Shown: piece after piece, positions 17,348-24,561 of the stretch
Numbering within the stretch: the stretch's first letter is position 1
Layout: each line of letters opens with the position of its first letter
Source of the DNA: Streptomyces sp. NBC_01428
GTDB taxonomy: Bacteria > Actinomycetota > Actinomycetes > Streptomycetales > Streptomycetaceae
Assembly (NCBI RefSeq): GCF_036231965.1
Contig: NZ_CP109499.1
Span: forward strand, 5,890,001 to 5,954,000
Direction: 5' to 3'
Length of the DNA: 64,000 nt
The notes under the pieces: generated by a model
The model's database searches: none
Seen by the model: only the letters and a program-made list of their open reading frames with translations
Told to the model about the DNA's origin: nothing
Position numbers and translations under genes: made by a program

Positions 17348-18174
17348 ACAGCCTCGCCCGGTTCTCCGTCAACCAGATGACGGTCAAGCAGCTCTCCCTG
17401 CCCGACCTCGTGAAGTCCTGCCTGACGCTCGGCGTCGGGGGTGTGGGCCTGTGGCGCGAACCCGTGCGCGCCCACGGGGTGGAGGCGGCCGCCGCTCTGG
17501 TCCGTGACGCGGGCCTGACGGTCACCAGCCTGTGCCGGGGCGGCTTCCTCACCGCCCTCGACCCGGCCGAGCGGGCGAACGCCCTGGACGACAACCGCGC
17601 CGCGGTCGACGAGGCGGCGACCCTGGGCACGGACACCCTCGTCCTGGTGTCGGGTGGACTCCCGGCCGGCTCGAAGGACCTGCACGGCGCCCGTGAACGC
17701 ATCGCCGACGCCCTCGCCGAACTGGGCCCGTACGCCGCCGCCCGGGGGGTGCGGCTCGCCGTCGAACCGCTCCACCCGATGTACGCCGCCGACCGCTGCG
17801 TGGTCTCCACCCTCGCGCAGGCCCTCGACCTCGCCGAACGGTTCCCGGCCGAGCAGGTCGGCGTCACCGTCGACACGTACCACCTCTGGTGGGACGACAC
17901 GGCCCCCGCCCAGATCGCCCGCGCGGGCGCCTCCTGCCGCATCCACGCCTTCCAGCTCGCCGACTGGACGACCCCGCTGCCGGAGGGCGTCCTCAACGGC
18001 CGCGGTCAGCTGGGAGACGGCTCGATCGACTTCCGGGAGTGGCGCGGGTACGTGGAGGCGGCCGGGTACACCGGGCCGATCGAGGTCGAGCTCTTCAACG
18101 ACGTCCTGTGGGCCCGGGACGGCCACGAGGTGCTGGCCGAGACGGCCGCACGGTACCTGGAGCACGCCGTCTGA
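17344..18174 (+). CDS. TIM-barrel sugar phosphate isomerase/epimerase
   Basis: The 276-residue protein has the AP-endonuclease-2/xylose-isomerase-like barrel: LAVEPLHPMYAADRCVV (metal-binding Glu/His), GVTVDTYHLWWD (Asp/His), IHAFQLADW and a closing Glu in IEVELFND. It belongs with IolE/IolI/hydroxypyruvate-isomerase-like enzymes. It is the last gene of the operon, overlapping DUF993 by ATGA (17344-17347), and a strong hairpin terminator follows at 18311-18342. It should act on the keto product of the first-gene oxidoreductase or on a later open-chain intermediate. Confidence 0.87.
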   Translation: MNSLARFSVNQMTVKQLSLPDLVKSCLTLGVGGVGLWREPVRAHGVEAAAALVRDAGLTVTSLCRGGFLTALDPAERANALDDNRAAVDEAATLGTDTLVLVSGGLPAGSKDLHGARERIADALAELGPYAAARGVRLAVEPLHPMYAADRCVVSTLAQALDLAERFPAEQVGVTVDTYHLWWDDTAPAQIARAGASCRIHAFQLADWTTPLPEGVLNGRGQLGDGSIDFREWRGYVEAAGYTGPIEVELFNDVLWARDGHEVLAETAARYLEHAV

Positions 18175-18310
18175 CCTGGGATCCGACCCCCGGGAAAAAA
18201 ACTTCAGAAGTCCGTGCAACCCTTCCCGCACCTCGCGGGTCGTACTTGGCATCAGGACACCTGGAGGGGGATCTGGGGGGATCGCGGGGTTCTGATACGG
18301 AGGGGAAAGC

Positions 18311-18350
18311 CGAGGGGCCCGGTCGACGGACCGGGCCCCTCGAAACTTTT
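18311..18350. terminator. bidirectional hairpin terminator
   Basis: A perfect 14-bp stem, CGAGGGGCCCGGTC at 18311-18324 against 18329-18342, with a GACG loop. It is followed by AAACTTTT on the plus strand and by CTTTCCCCT on the minus strand. It separates the convergent DUF993 operon and ribose operon and probably ends both. Confidence 0.85.
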
Positions 18351-18427
18351 CCGCACCGCACCGCACCGAACCTCGCCGCACCGCACCCGGGCGGGCCGCC
18401 CCGGCACGGATCGCGCGGACCGGCGGA

Positions 18428-18817
18428 TCAGAAGAAGACCCCGCAGCGCAGCAGCACGTTCGCGTACGGCCGGGCCTCACCCGTGCGGACCACGAGCCGC
18501 GCACCCGCCGACAGCGACTTCAGCTCCTCGTGCCCGACCAGGACGAGACCGGGCACCCGCGCCACCAGCAGGTCCGCCGTCGCCGGGTTCGCCTCCCGCA
18601 CCTCGCGCGCCGCCGTCCCGCCCTCCACCACCAGCTCGGCCAGCAGCCCGTCCAGCACCTCCGCGAAGGACGGCACACCCGCCCGGAACGCCAGGTCGAC
18701 GACGCGCGGCCCCGCCGGGATCGGCATCCCCGCGTCGCACACCAGCACCCCGTCCCCGTGCCCCAACTCCGCCAGCGCGCCCGCCAGATGACGGTTCAGG
18801 ATTCCGGACCGCTTCAC
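18428..18817 (-). CDS. rbsD: D-ribose pyranase
   Basis: The 129-residue protein starts VKRSGILNRHLAGALAELGHGD and contains VCDAGMPIPAG and the C-terminal RTGEARPYANVLLRCGV, the conserved RbsD segments with the catalytic His20-type and Asp residues. It interconverts beta-pyranose and beta-furanose ribose so that ribokinase can use it. The GTG at 18817 overlaps the rbsK stop by four bases (GTGA). It is the last gene of the rbsR-A-CB-K-D operon; the shared terminator at 18311-18342 lies about 85 bases downstream. Confidence 0.93.
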   Translation of the reverse strand: MKRSGILNRHLAGALAELGHGDGVLVCDAGMPIPAGPRVVDLAFRAGVPSFAEVLDGLLAELVVEGGTAAREVREANPATADLLVARVPGLVLVGHEELKSLSAGARLVVRTGEARPYANVLLRCGVFF

Positions 18818-19716
18818 AGCGCGGCCACCTCCTCGGCGGTCGGGAACGACTCCTGCGCCCCGGCCCGGGTGACCGCGGCGGCACCGACCCGGGCCGCGTA
18901 CCCCGCTGCCTCCGGCAGCGACTCCCCGCGCCCCAGCCGCCAGGCCAGCGCGGCGGTGAAGGCGTCGCCCGCGCCCGTCGTGTCCACGGCCGCGACCCGC
19001 ACCGACGGCACCCGGACCCGGGCGCCGGCCCGCTCCGCCACCAGCGCGCCCGCCGCGCCCAGCGTGATGACCACCGACCGCGGGCCGAGCGCGAGCAGCG
19101 CCGTCGCCCATTCCTCGGGCGAGTCCCCGAGGTCGTCCCCGGCGATCACCCGTGCCTCGTGCTCGTTCACGATCAGCGGGTCGCAGGCGGCGAGCACCTC
19201 GGAGGGCAGCGGACGCGGCGGCGACGGGTTCAGCACCAGACGACCGCCCTCCGCGAGACTCCGTACGACCTCCACGACCGTCTCCAGCGGGATCTCCAGC
19301 TGGGCCGACACCACCCGGGAGGCATGGAAGAGGCTCCCGGCGGCCCGCACGTCCTCCGGGGCGAGCCGGCCGTTGGCACCCGGCGACACCACGATGCTGT
19401 TGTCCCCGGACGGATCCACCGTGATCAGCGCGACCCCGGTCGGAGCCCCGCCGACGAGGACGCCGACGGTGTCGACGCCGGCCGCGCGCTGCGCGTCGAG
19501 CAGCAGCCGTCCGTGGCCGTCGTCGCCGACCCGGGCGAGAAGCGCCGTGCGCGCCCCGAGCCGGGCCGCGGCGACCGCCTGGTTGGCGCCCTTTCCGCCC
19601 GGGTGGACGACGAGATCGGAGCCGAGCACCGTCTCGCCCGCCGCCGGCCGCCGCTCGACCCGGACCACCAGGTCTGCGTTGGCCGATCCCACGACCAGAA
19701 GGTCGTAGTCGTACAT
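18814..19716 (-). CDS. rbsK: ribokinase
   Basis: The 300-residue PfkB-family kinase has the substrate-binding motif HPGGKGANQAVAAARLG (about residues 38-54) and the anion hole/catalytic motif DTTGAGDAF near residue 245 (Asp as base). It phosphorylates ribose at O5 with ATP. The ATG at 19716 is preceded by a GGGAGACA-type ribosome binding site. It lies 93 bases downstream of the transporter fusion gene and overlaps rbsD, fitting a single ribose-uptake operon. Confidence 0.93.
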   Translation of the reverse strand: MYDYDLLVVGSANADLVVRVERRPAAGETVLGSDLVVHPGGKGANQAVAAARLGARTALLARVGDDGHGRLLLDAQRAAGVDTVGVLVGGAPTGVALITVDPSGDNSIVVSPGANGRLAPEDVRAAGSLFHASRVVSAQLEIPLETVVEVVRSLAEGGRLVLNPSPPRPLPSEVLAACDPLIVNEHEARVIAGDDLGDSPEEWATALLALGPRSVVITLGAAGALVAERAGARVRVPSVRVAAVDTTGAGDAFTAALAWRLGRGESLPEAAGYAARVGAAAVTRAGAQESFPTAEEVAAL

Positions 19717-19809
19717 GAACTGTCTCCCTGCAGAGATGAGTCGAGCCGATGTGCGCGGGACCGGGTGCGGCGGGCCGGCAGGTGCCGGCCCGCCGCACCC
19801 GGTCCGGTG

Positions 19810-21762
19810 TCAGCCGCCGAACCCGGCGACGTTCTCCTTCGTGACGACCTTCACCGGCACCTTCACCGTCTCCTGGACCTTCTTGCCCTCGGCGGCCCGC
19901 AGCGCGTTGTCCACCGCGATCCGGCCGAGCTCCTTGGGCTGCTGGGCGACGGACGCGTACAGCGTTCCCGCGGAGACCGCCTTCAGACCGTCGGGCGTGC
20001 CGTCGAAGCCGATGACCGAGACCGACTTCCCGGCCTTCGAACCGAGCGCCTTGACCGCGCCGAGCGCCATCTCGTCGTTCTCGGCGAAGACGCCGTCGAC
20101 GCCGGGGTGCGCCTGGAGCAGGTTCGTCATCACGTCGAGGCCCTTGGTGCGGTCGAAGTCCGCGGGCTGCCGGGCGACGACCTTGATGCCCGGGTACGCC
20201 TTCAGGCCCTCGGCGAAGCCCGCCCCGCGCTCACGGCTCGCGGATGTGCCGGCCAGACCCTGGAGAATCACGATCCTGCCCTTGCCGCCCAGCTTCTCGG
20301 CCAGCGCCTTCGCGCCCAGCTTGCCGCCCGCGATGTTGTCGGAGGCGACGAGCGCGGCCGTCTTCGCCTTGTTGACGCCCCGGTCGACGCCGACGACGGG
20401 GATGTCCGCCGTGTTCGCCGAACGGACCGAGGGGCCCGCCGCGTCCGAGTCCACCGGGTTCACGATGATCGAGCCCAGCCCCGAACTGGTGAAGTTCTGC
20501 AGCTGGTTGGCCTGCTGCGAGGCGTCGTTCTGCGCGTCGGTGACGGTCAGGTCCACCCCGCGCTTCTTCGCCTCCTGCTGCGCGCCCGCCTTGATCTGCA
20601 CGAAGAACGGGTTGTTCAGCGTGGAGAGGGACAGGCCGACCTTCTGCGTCGTCGAGGTGGACGAGCCGCCGTGCACGAAGGACATCGCGCCGACGACCGC
20701 CGCCGCGACCACGGCCGCGATGACGTACGTGGCCGCCTGCTTGCGCCGGTCCCCGCCCGAGGCGCCCCCGCCGGCGACCGGAGTCGCCCCGGCCTTGCGC
20801 CGCACGGTGTCGAGCAGCACGGCCAGCGCGATCACCACACCGATGACGACCTGCTGCCAGAACGCCGACACCGACAGGAGGTTGAGACCGTTGCGCAGTA
20901 CCGCGAGGATCAGCGCGCCGATGAGCGTGCCGGACGCCTTGCCGGTGCCGCCGGCCAGCGAGGCACCGCCGATGACCACCGCCGCGATGGCGTCGAGTTC
21001 GTAGCCCTGCGCGGCCTGCGGCTGCGCGGAGGACAGCCGGGAGGCGAGCACGATGCCCGCGGCGGCGGCGAACAGCCCCGACAGGGCGTAGATCGCGAGC
21101 TTCTGCTTCTTGACCCGCAGGCCCGACAGGCGCGCGGCCTCCTCGTTGCCGCCGATCGCGTACATGGACCGGCCGATGTACGTCCGGCCGAGGATCACGG
21201 CCGTGATCAGGCCCATGACGGCCATGACCAGGACCGGCACCGGCAGCCAGCCGCCGAGCGTGTCACCGAGGTGCGAGACCGAGTCGGGGAAGGCGATCGG
21301 GCTGCCCTGCGAGATCACCAGCGACAGACCGCGGCCCACCGACAGCATGGCCAGCGTCGCGATGAAGGGCGGCAGTTTCCCGTACGAGATCAGCACGCCG
21401 TTGACCAGGCCGCAGGCGATTCCGGTGGCGACCGCGAGGAGCACCGCGATCCAGACCGGTATGCCCTGTGATGTCGCCGTCCAGGCGAGGACGGTGGCCG
21501 ACAGGGCGGCGACCGAGCCGACCGACAGGTCGATGCCCGCCGAGACGATCACGAAGGTCACGCCGAACGCGAGGATGGCCGTGACGGCGGCCTGGACGCC
21601 GATGTTCAGCAGGTTGTCCGTCGTCAGGAAGTCCCCGGACAGCGCCGACATCGCGATGACGAGGACGATGAGCGCGGTGAGCGCCCCGTTGTCGAGCAGC
21701 AGGCGGCGGACCGCGGAGGCGCCGCTCGTGCCCGCTGTGCTCGGTTGCGTGTCAGTGGCCAC
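19810..21762 (-). CDS. ribose ABC transporter, permease fused to substrate-binding protein
   Basis: This 650-residue chain combines two normally separate proteins. Residues 22-320 are an RbsC-type permease with 8-10 helices and the ATPase-contact region GRSMYAIGGNEEAARLSG. After a Gly-rich linker, a further helix (343-364) crosses the membrane and residues 373-650 are an RbsB-like sugar-binding domain (VGLSLSTLNNPFF, VVGVDRGV, VFAENDEMALGAV, IGFDG). The binding domain is thus tethered outside next to its channel and needs no lipid anchor. The gene overlaps rbsA by 11 bases. From memory, related Streptomyces have the same fusion, described there as a bifunctional carbohydrate binding and transport protein. 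Confidence 0.92.
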   Translation of the reverse strand: MATDTQPSTAGTSGASAVRRLLLDNGALTALIVLVIAMSALSGDFLTTDNLLNIGVQAAVTAILAFGVTFVIVSAGIDLSVGSVAALSATVLAWTATSQGIPVWIAVLLAVATGIACGLVNGVLISYGKLPPFIATLAMLSVGRGLSLVISQGSPIAFPDSVSHLGDTLGGWLPVPVLVMAVMGLITAVILGRTYIGRSMYAIGGNEEAARLSGLRVKKQKLAIYALSGLFAAAAGIVLASRLSSAQPQAAQGYELDAIAAVVIGGASLAGGTGKASGTLIGALILAVLRNGLNLLSVSAFWQQVVIGVVIALAVLLDTVRRKAGATPVAGGGASGGDRRKQAATYVIAAVVAAAVVGAMSFVHGGSSTSTTQKVGLSLSTLNNPFFVQIKAGAQQEAKKRGVDLTVTDAQNDASQQANQLQNFTSSGLGSIIVNPVDSDAAGPSVRSANTADIPVVGVDRGVNKAKTAALVASDNIAGGKLGAKALAEKLGGKGRIVILQGLAGTSASRERGAGFAEGLKAYPGIKVVARQPADFDRTKGLDVMTNLLQAHPGVDGVFAENDEMALGAVKALGSKAGKSVSVIGFDGTPDGLKAVSAGTLYASVAQQPKELGRIAVDNALRAAEGKKVQETVKVPVKVVTKENVAGFGG

Positions 21763-23317
21763 GGGGGGCCTCCTTGTCGTTCTCGTTCGTGGTGTCGTTC
21801 GGGTGCGCGGTGGCGGGTGTGCCGACGGCCAGGGCCATCACGGAGTCCTGGGTCGCCCGGTCCGCGGTGAGTTCGCCCGCGATCCGGCCCTGGGCCATCA
21901 CGAGGACCCGGTCGCTCATGCCGAGGACCTCGGGCAGATCGCTGGAGATCATCAGGACGGCGGCACCGGCGGCCGTCAGTTCGTTGACGAGCTGGTAGAT
22001 CTCGACCTTGGCGCCGACGTCGATGCCCCGCGTCGGCTCGTCGAGGATCAGCACCTTGGTGTCGGCGAGCAGCCACTTGCCGATGACGACCTTCTGCTGG
22101 TTGCCGCCGGACAGGGTGCGCACGTGCTGGCCGAGCCCGGCCATCCGGACACCGAGCTGCCCGGCGATCCGCGCCGCCGCGGCCCGCTGGCCCTTGAGGT
22201 CGACGAGGCCGCCGTGGGTCGCGGAGCGCAGCGTGACCAGGCCGAGGTTCTCCTCGACGGAGGCGTCCAGGAGGAGGCCCTGGCCCTTGCGGTCCTCGGG
22301 CACGAGCCCGATGCCGGCCTCCATGGCCGCGTTCACGTCGCCCCGCCGCAGACCGGCCCCGGCGACCTTCACGGAACCCCGGTCGTAGGGGTCGGCGCCG
22401 AAGACGGCCCGGACCACCTCGGTGCGGCCCGCGCCCACGAGCCCCGCGATGCCGACGACCTCACCGGCCCGCACCTCGAAACTCACGTCGTGGAACACCC
22501 CGTCCCGGGTGAGCCCCTCGACGGTCAGCAACGCGTCGCCGGCGTCCGCCCGTTCGCGCGGGTACTGCTGCTCGATGGAGCGTCCGACCATCAGGCGGAC
22601 GAGTTCGTCCTCGGGCGTGGAGGCGGGCACCTGACCGACGCTCCGGCCGTCGCGGATGACCGTGACCCGGTCGCCGAGGGCGGCGATCTCGTCCAGGTGG
22701 TGGGTGATGAAGACGACGCCGACACCGGTCTCGCGCAGCCTGCGCACGATCCGGAAGAGCTTGTCGACCTCCCCCGAGGTGAGCACGGCGGTCGGCTCGT
22801 CCATGATCAGGACACGGGCGTCCAGGCTCAGCGCCTTGGCGATCTCCACCATCTGGAGCCGGGCGACGCCCAGTTCACGCACCCGCGCGCGGGGGGACAC
22901 GTTCACGCCGACGCGCTCCAGGAGCGCCGCGGCGTCCGCCTCCATCCTCTTGCGGTCGATCAGCCCGAAGCGGCGCGGCTGCCGGCCCAGGAAGATGTTC
23001 TCGGCGACCGTCAGATCGGGGACGAGGTTGAACTCCTGGTAGATGGTGGCGATCCCGAGCCGCTCGGAGTCCTGGGCGCCGTGGATGCGCACCTCCTCGC
23101 CGTCGACGAGGACGCGCCCCGCGTCGGGCCGGTAGGCGCCGGAGAGCATCTTGATCAGCGTGCTCTTGCCCGCGCCGTTCTCGCCGAGCAGCACGTGCAC
23201 CTCGCCGCGGCGCAGGTCGAAGTCGACGCTGTCGAGCGCGACCACGCCGGGAAAGGTCTTGCGTATGCCCTCGATGCGCAGCAACGCGTCCTGGCCGCTC
23301 ACGTCCTGGTCGCTCAC
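21752..23317 (-). CDS. rbsA: ribose ABC transporter ATP-binding protein
   Basis: The 521-residue protein has two ABC domains. The first has Walker A GENGAGKST (45-53), Q-loop in IYQEFNLVPDLTV and Walker B VLIMDEPTAV. The second has a degenerate Walker A (GLVGAGRTE) and signature LSGGNQQK, as usual in RbsA/MglA proteins. I chose GTG 23317 because GAAGGAG precedes it and it overlaps the rbsR stop (GTGA). It energises the RbsCB fusion. A longer frame to 23395 lies inside rbsR and lacks a ribosome binding site. Confidence 0.93.
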   Translation of the reverse strand: MSDQDVSGQDALLRIEGIRKTFPGVVALDSVDFDLRRGEVHVLLGENGAGKSTLIKMLSGAYRPDAGRVLVDGEEVRIHGAQDSERLGIATIYQEFNLVPDLTVAENIFLGRQPRRFGLIDRKRMEADAAALLERVGVNVSPRARVRELGVARLQMVEIAKALSLDARVLIMDEPTAVLTSGEVDKLFRIVRRLRETGVGVVFITHHLDEIAALGDRVTVIRDGRSVGQVPASTPEDELVRLMVGRSIEQQYPRERADAGDALLTVEGLTRDGVFHDVSFEVRAGEVVGIAGLVGAGRTEVVRAVFGADPYDRGSVKVAGAGLRRGDVNAAMEAGIGLVPEDRKGQGLLLDASVEENLGLVTLRSATHGGLVDLKGQRAAAARIAGQLGVRMAGLGQHVRTLSGGNQQKVVIGKWLLADTKVLILDEPTRGIDVGAKVEIYQLVNELTAAGAAVLMISSDLPEVLGMSDRVLVMAQGRIAGELTADRATQDSVMALAVGTPATAHPNDTTNENDKEAPRGH

Positions 23318-24372
23318 GACTGGCTCCTTCGTACGGGGGACTGCTGTGCGGGGGCGGGCCGCACGGGGGCCTGCCCGGTCGCCGGGGCGCCGCACGAGCG
23401 GCGTACGACGAGACGGGCGGGGAGGGTGACGGACCGCGGGGTCCGTCCCTCGATGCGGTCGACCAGGGCGCGGACGGCGGCCCGGCCCAGTTCGCCCGTG
23501 GGCTGGGCGATCGCGGTGACCGGCGGATCGGTGTGCACGAACCAGCGGATGTCGTCGAACGCGGCGAGCGCGATGTCGTCGGGGACGCGCAGCCCGCGCG
23601 CGCGGACCGCGTCCAGCGCGCCGAGCGCCATCAGGTTGTCGGCGGCGAAGACGACCTCGGGCGGTTCGGCCAGGTCGAGGAAGGCCTCGGTGGCGCGGCG
23701 GCCGCTCTCGGCCTGGAAGTCGCCCTGCCCGATGTAGGCGTCGGGCAGCGCGATCCCGAACGCGGCGAGGGCCTCGCGGAAGGCCTCCACCCGCTCGCTG
23801 CCGGTCGTGGTGGCGGCCGGGCCCGCGATGATCGCGAGCCTGCGGTGGCCGAGGCCGTGCAGGTGGGCGACCAGGTCCCGGACCGCCGCGCGTCCGTCGG
23901 CCCGGACCACCGGCACGTCGAGACCCGGGATCCAGCGGTCCACGAAGACCATCGGAGTCCCCGCGCGCGCGGCGTCCAGCATGCCGGGGGAGCCGCCGTC
24001 GGTGGGGGAGACCAGCAGGCCGTCGATGCGCCGGTCCAGCAGGGTCCGTACGTGGTGGTCCTGGAGGTCGGGCCGCTCGTCGGCGTTGCCGATGATGACG
24101 CTGTAGCCGAGGGCGCGGGCCTCCTCCTCGACGGAGCGGGCCAGCTCGGTGAAGTACGGGTTCAGCACGTCGCTGATGACCAGGCCGAGGGTGCGGGTCT
24201 GGTCGGTGCGCAGGGAGCGGGCGACGGCGTTCGGGCGGTAGCCGAGGCTCCGCACAGCGGCCAGCACGCGGGTGCGTGCCTCCTCGCTGACCGACGGGTG
24301 GTCGTTCAGCACCCGCGAGACCGTGGCGACGGACACGCCTGCCTCGGCGGCAACGTCCTTGATGCTCGCCAT
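23314..24372 (-). CDS. rbsR: LacI-family repressor of the ribose operon
   Basis: The 352-residue product has a LacI helix-turn-helix (ASIKDVAAEAGVSVATVSRVLND, residues 2-24), hinge (PNAVARSL) and ribose/purine-type effector domain. It is the first gene of the operon it should control, so it is autoregulated. Two identical AATCGATT-centred sites lie upstream at 24391-24429. The C-terminal tail after LVVRRSCGAP (about 20 residues, Pro/Ala-rich) is extra. Its stop overlaps the rbsA start (GTGA). Confidence 0.9.
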   Translation of the reverse strand: MASIKDVAAEAGVSVATVSRVLNDHPSVSEEARTRVLAAVRSLGYRPNAVARSLRTDQTRTLGLVISDVLNPYFTELARSVEEEARALGYSVIIGNADERPDLQDHHVRTLLDRRIDGLLVSPTDGGSPGMLDAARAGTPMVFVDRWIPGLDVPVVRADGRAAVRDLVAHLHGLGHRRLAIIAGPAATTTGSERVEAFREALAAFGIALPDAYIGQGDFQAESGRRATEAFLDLAEPPEVVFAADNLMALGALDAVRARGLRVPDDIALAAFDDIRWFVHTDPPVTAIAQPTGELGRAAVRALVDRIEGRTPRSVTLPARLVVRRSCGAPATGQAPVRPAPAQQSPVRRSQS

Positions 24373-24390
24373 CGTCGCTCCACCTCCTCG

Positions 24391-24429
24391 TGGAATCGAT
24401 TACACGGAGGATTGGAATCGATTACACGG
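24391..24429 (-). promoter_or_regulatory. tandem LacI-type operators for the rbs operon
   Basis: The 17-mer TGGAATCGATTACACGG occurs identically at 24391-24407 and 24413-24429, spaced 22 bases centre to centre, two helical turns. Each copy contains the near-palindrome TGGAATCGATTACA with a central CG. They lie 19-57 bases upstream of the rbsR start, where they would overlap its promoter. Confidence 0.82.
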
Positions 24430-24561
24430 GCGTGGGGCAACCCCCTGACGGCATCCCGCAACCGGATCGTGATGTACCGCTTCCCGGGGCGCGTGTCCCT
24501 TTCGGGCGGGATCGTCCACAGGGGCCGCGGCGGTGTCGGAGGGGGGCGGTACCGTCGGATC

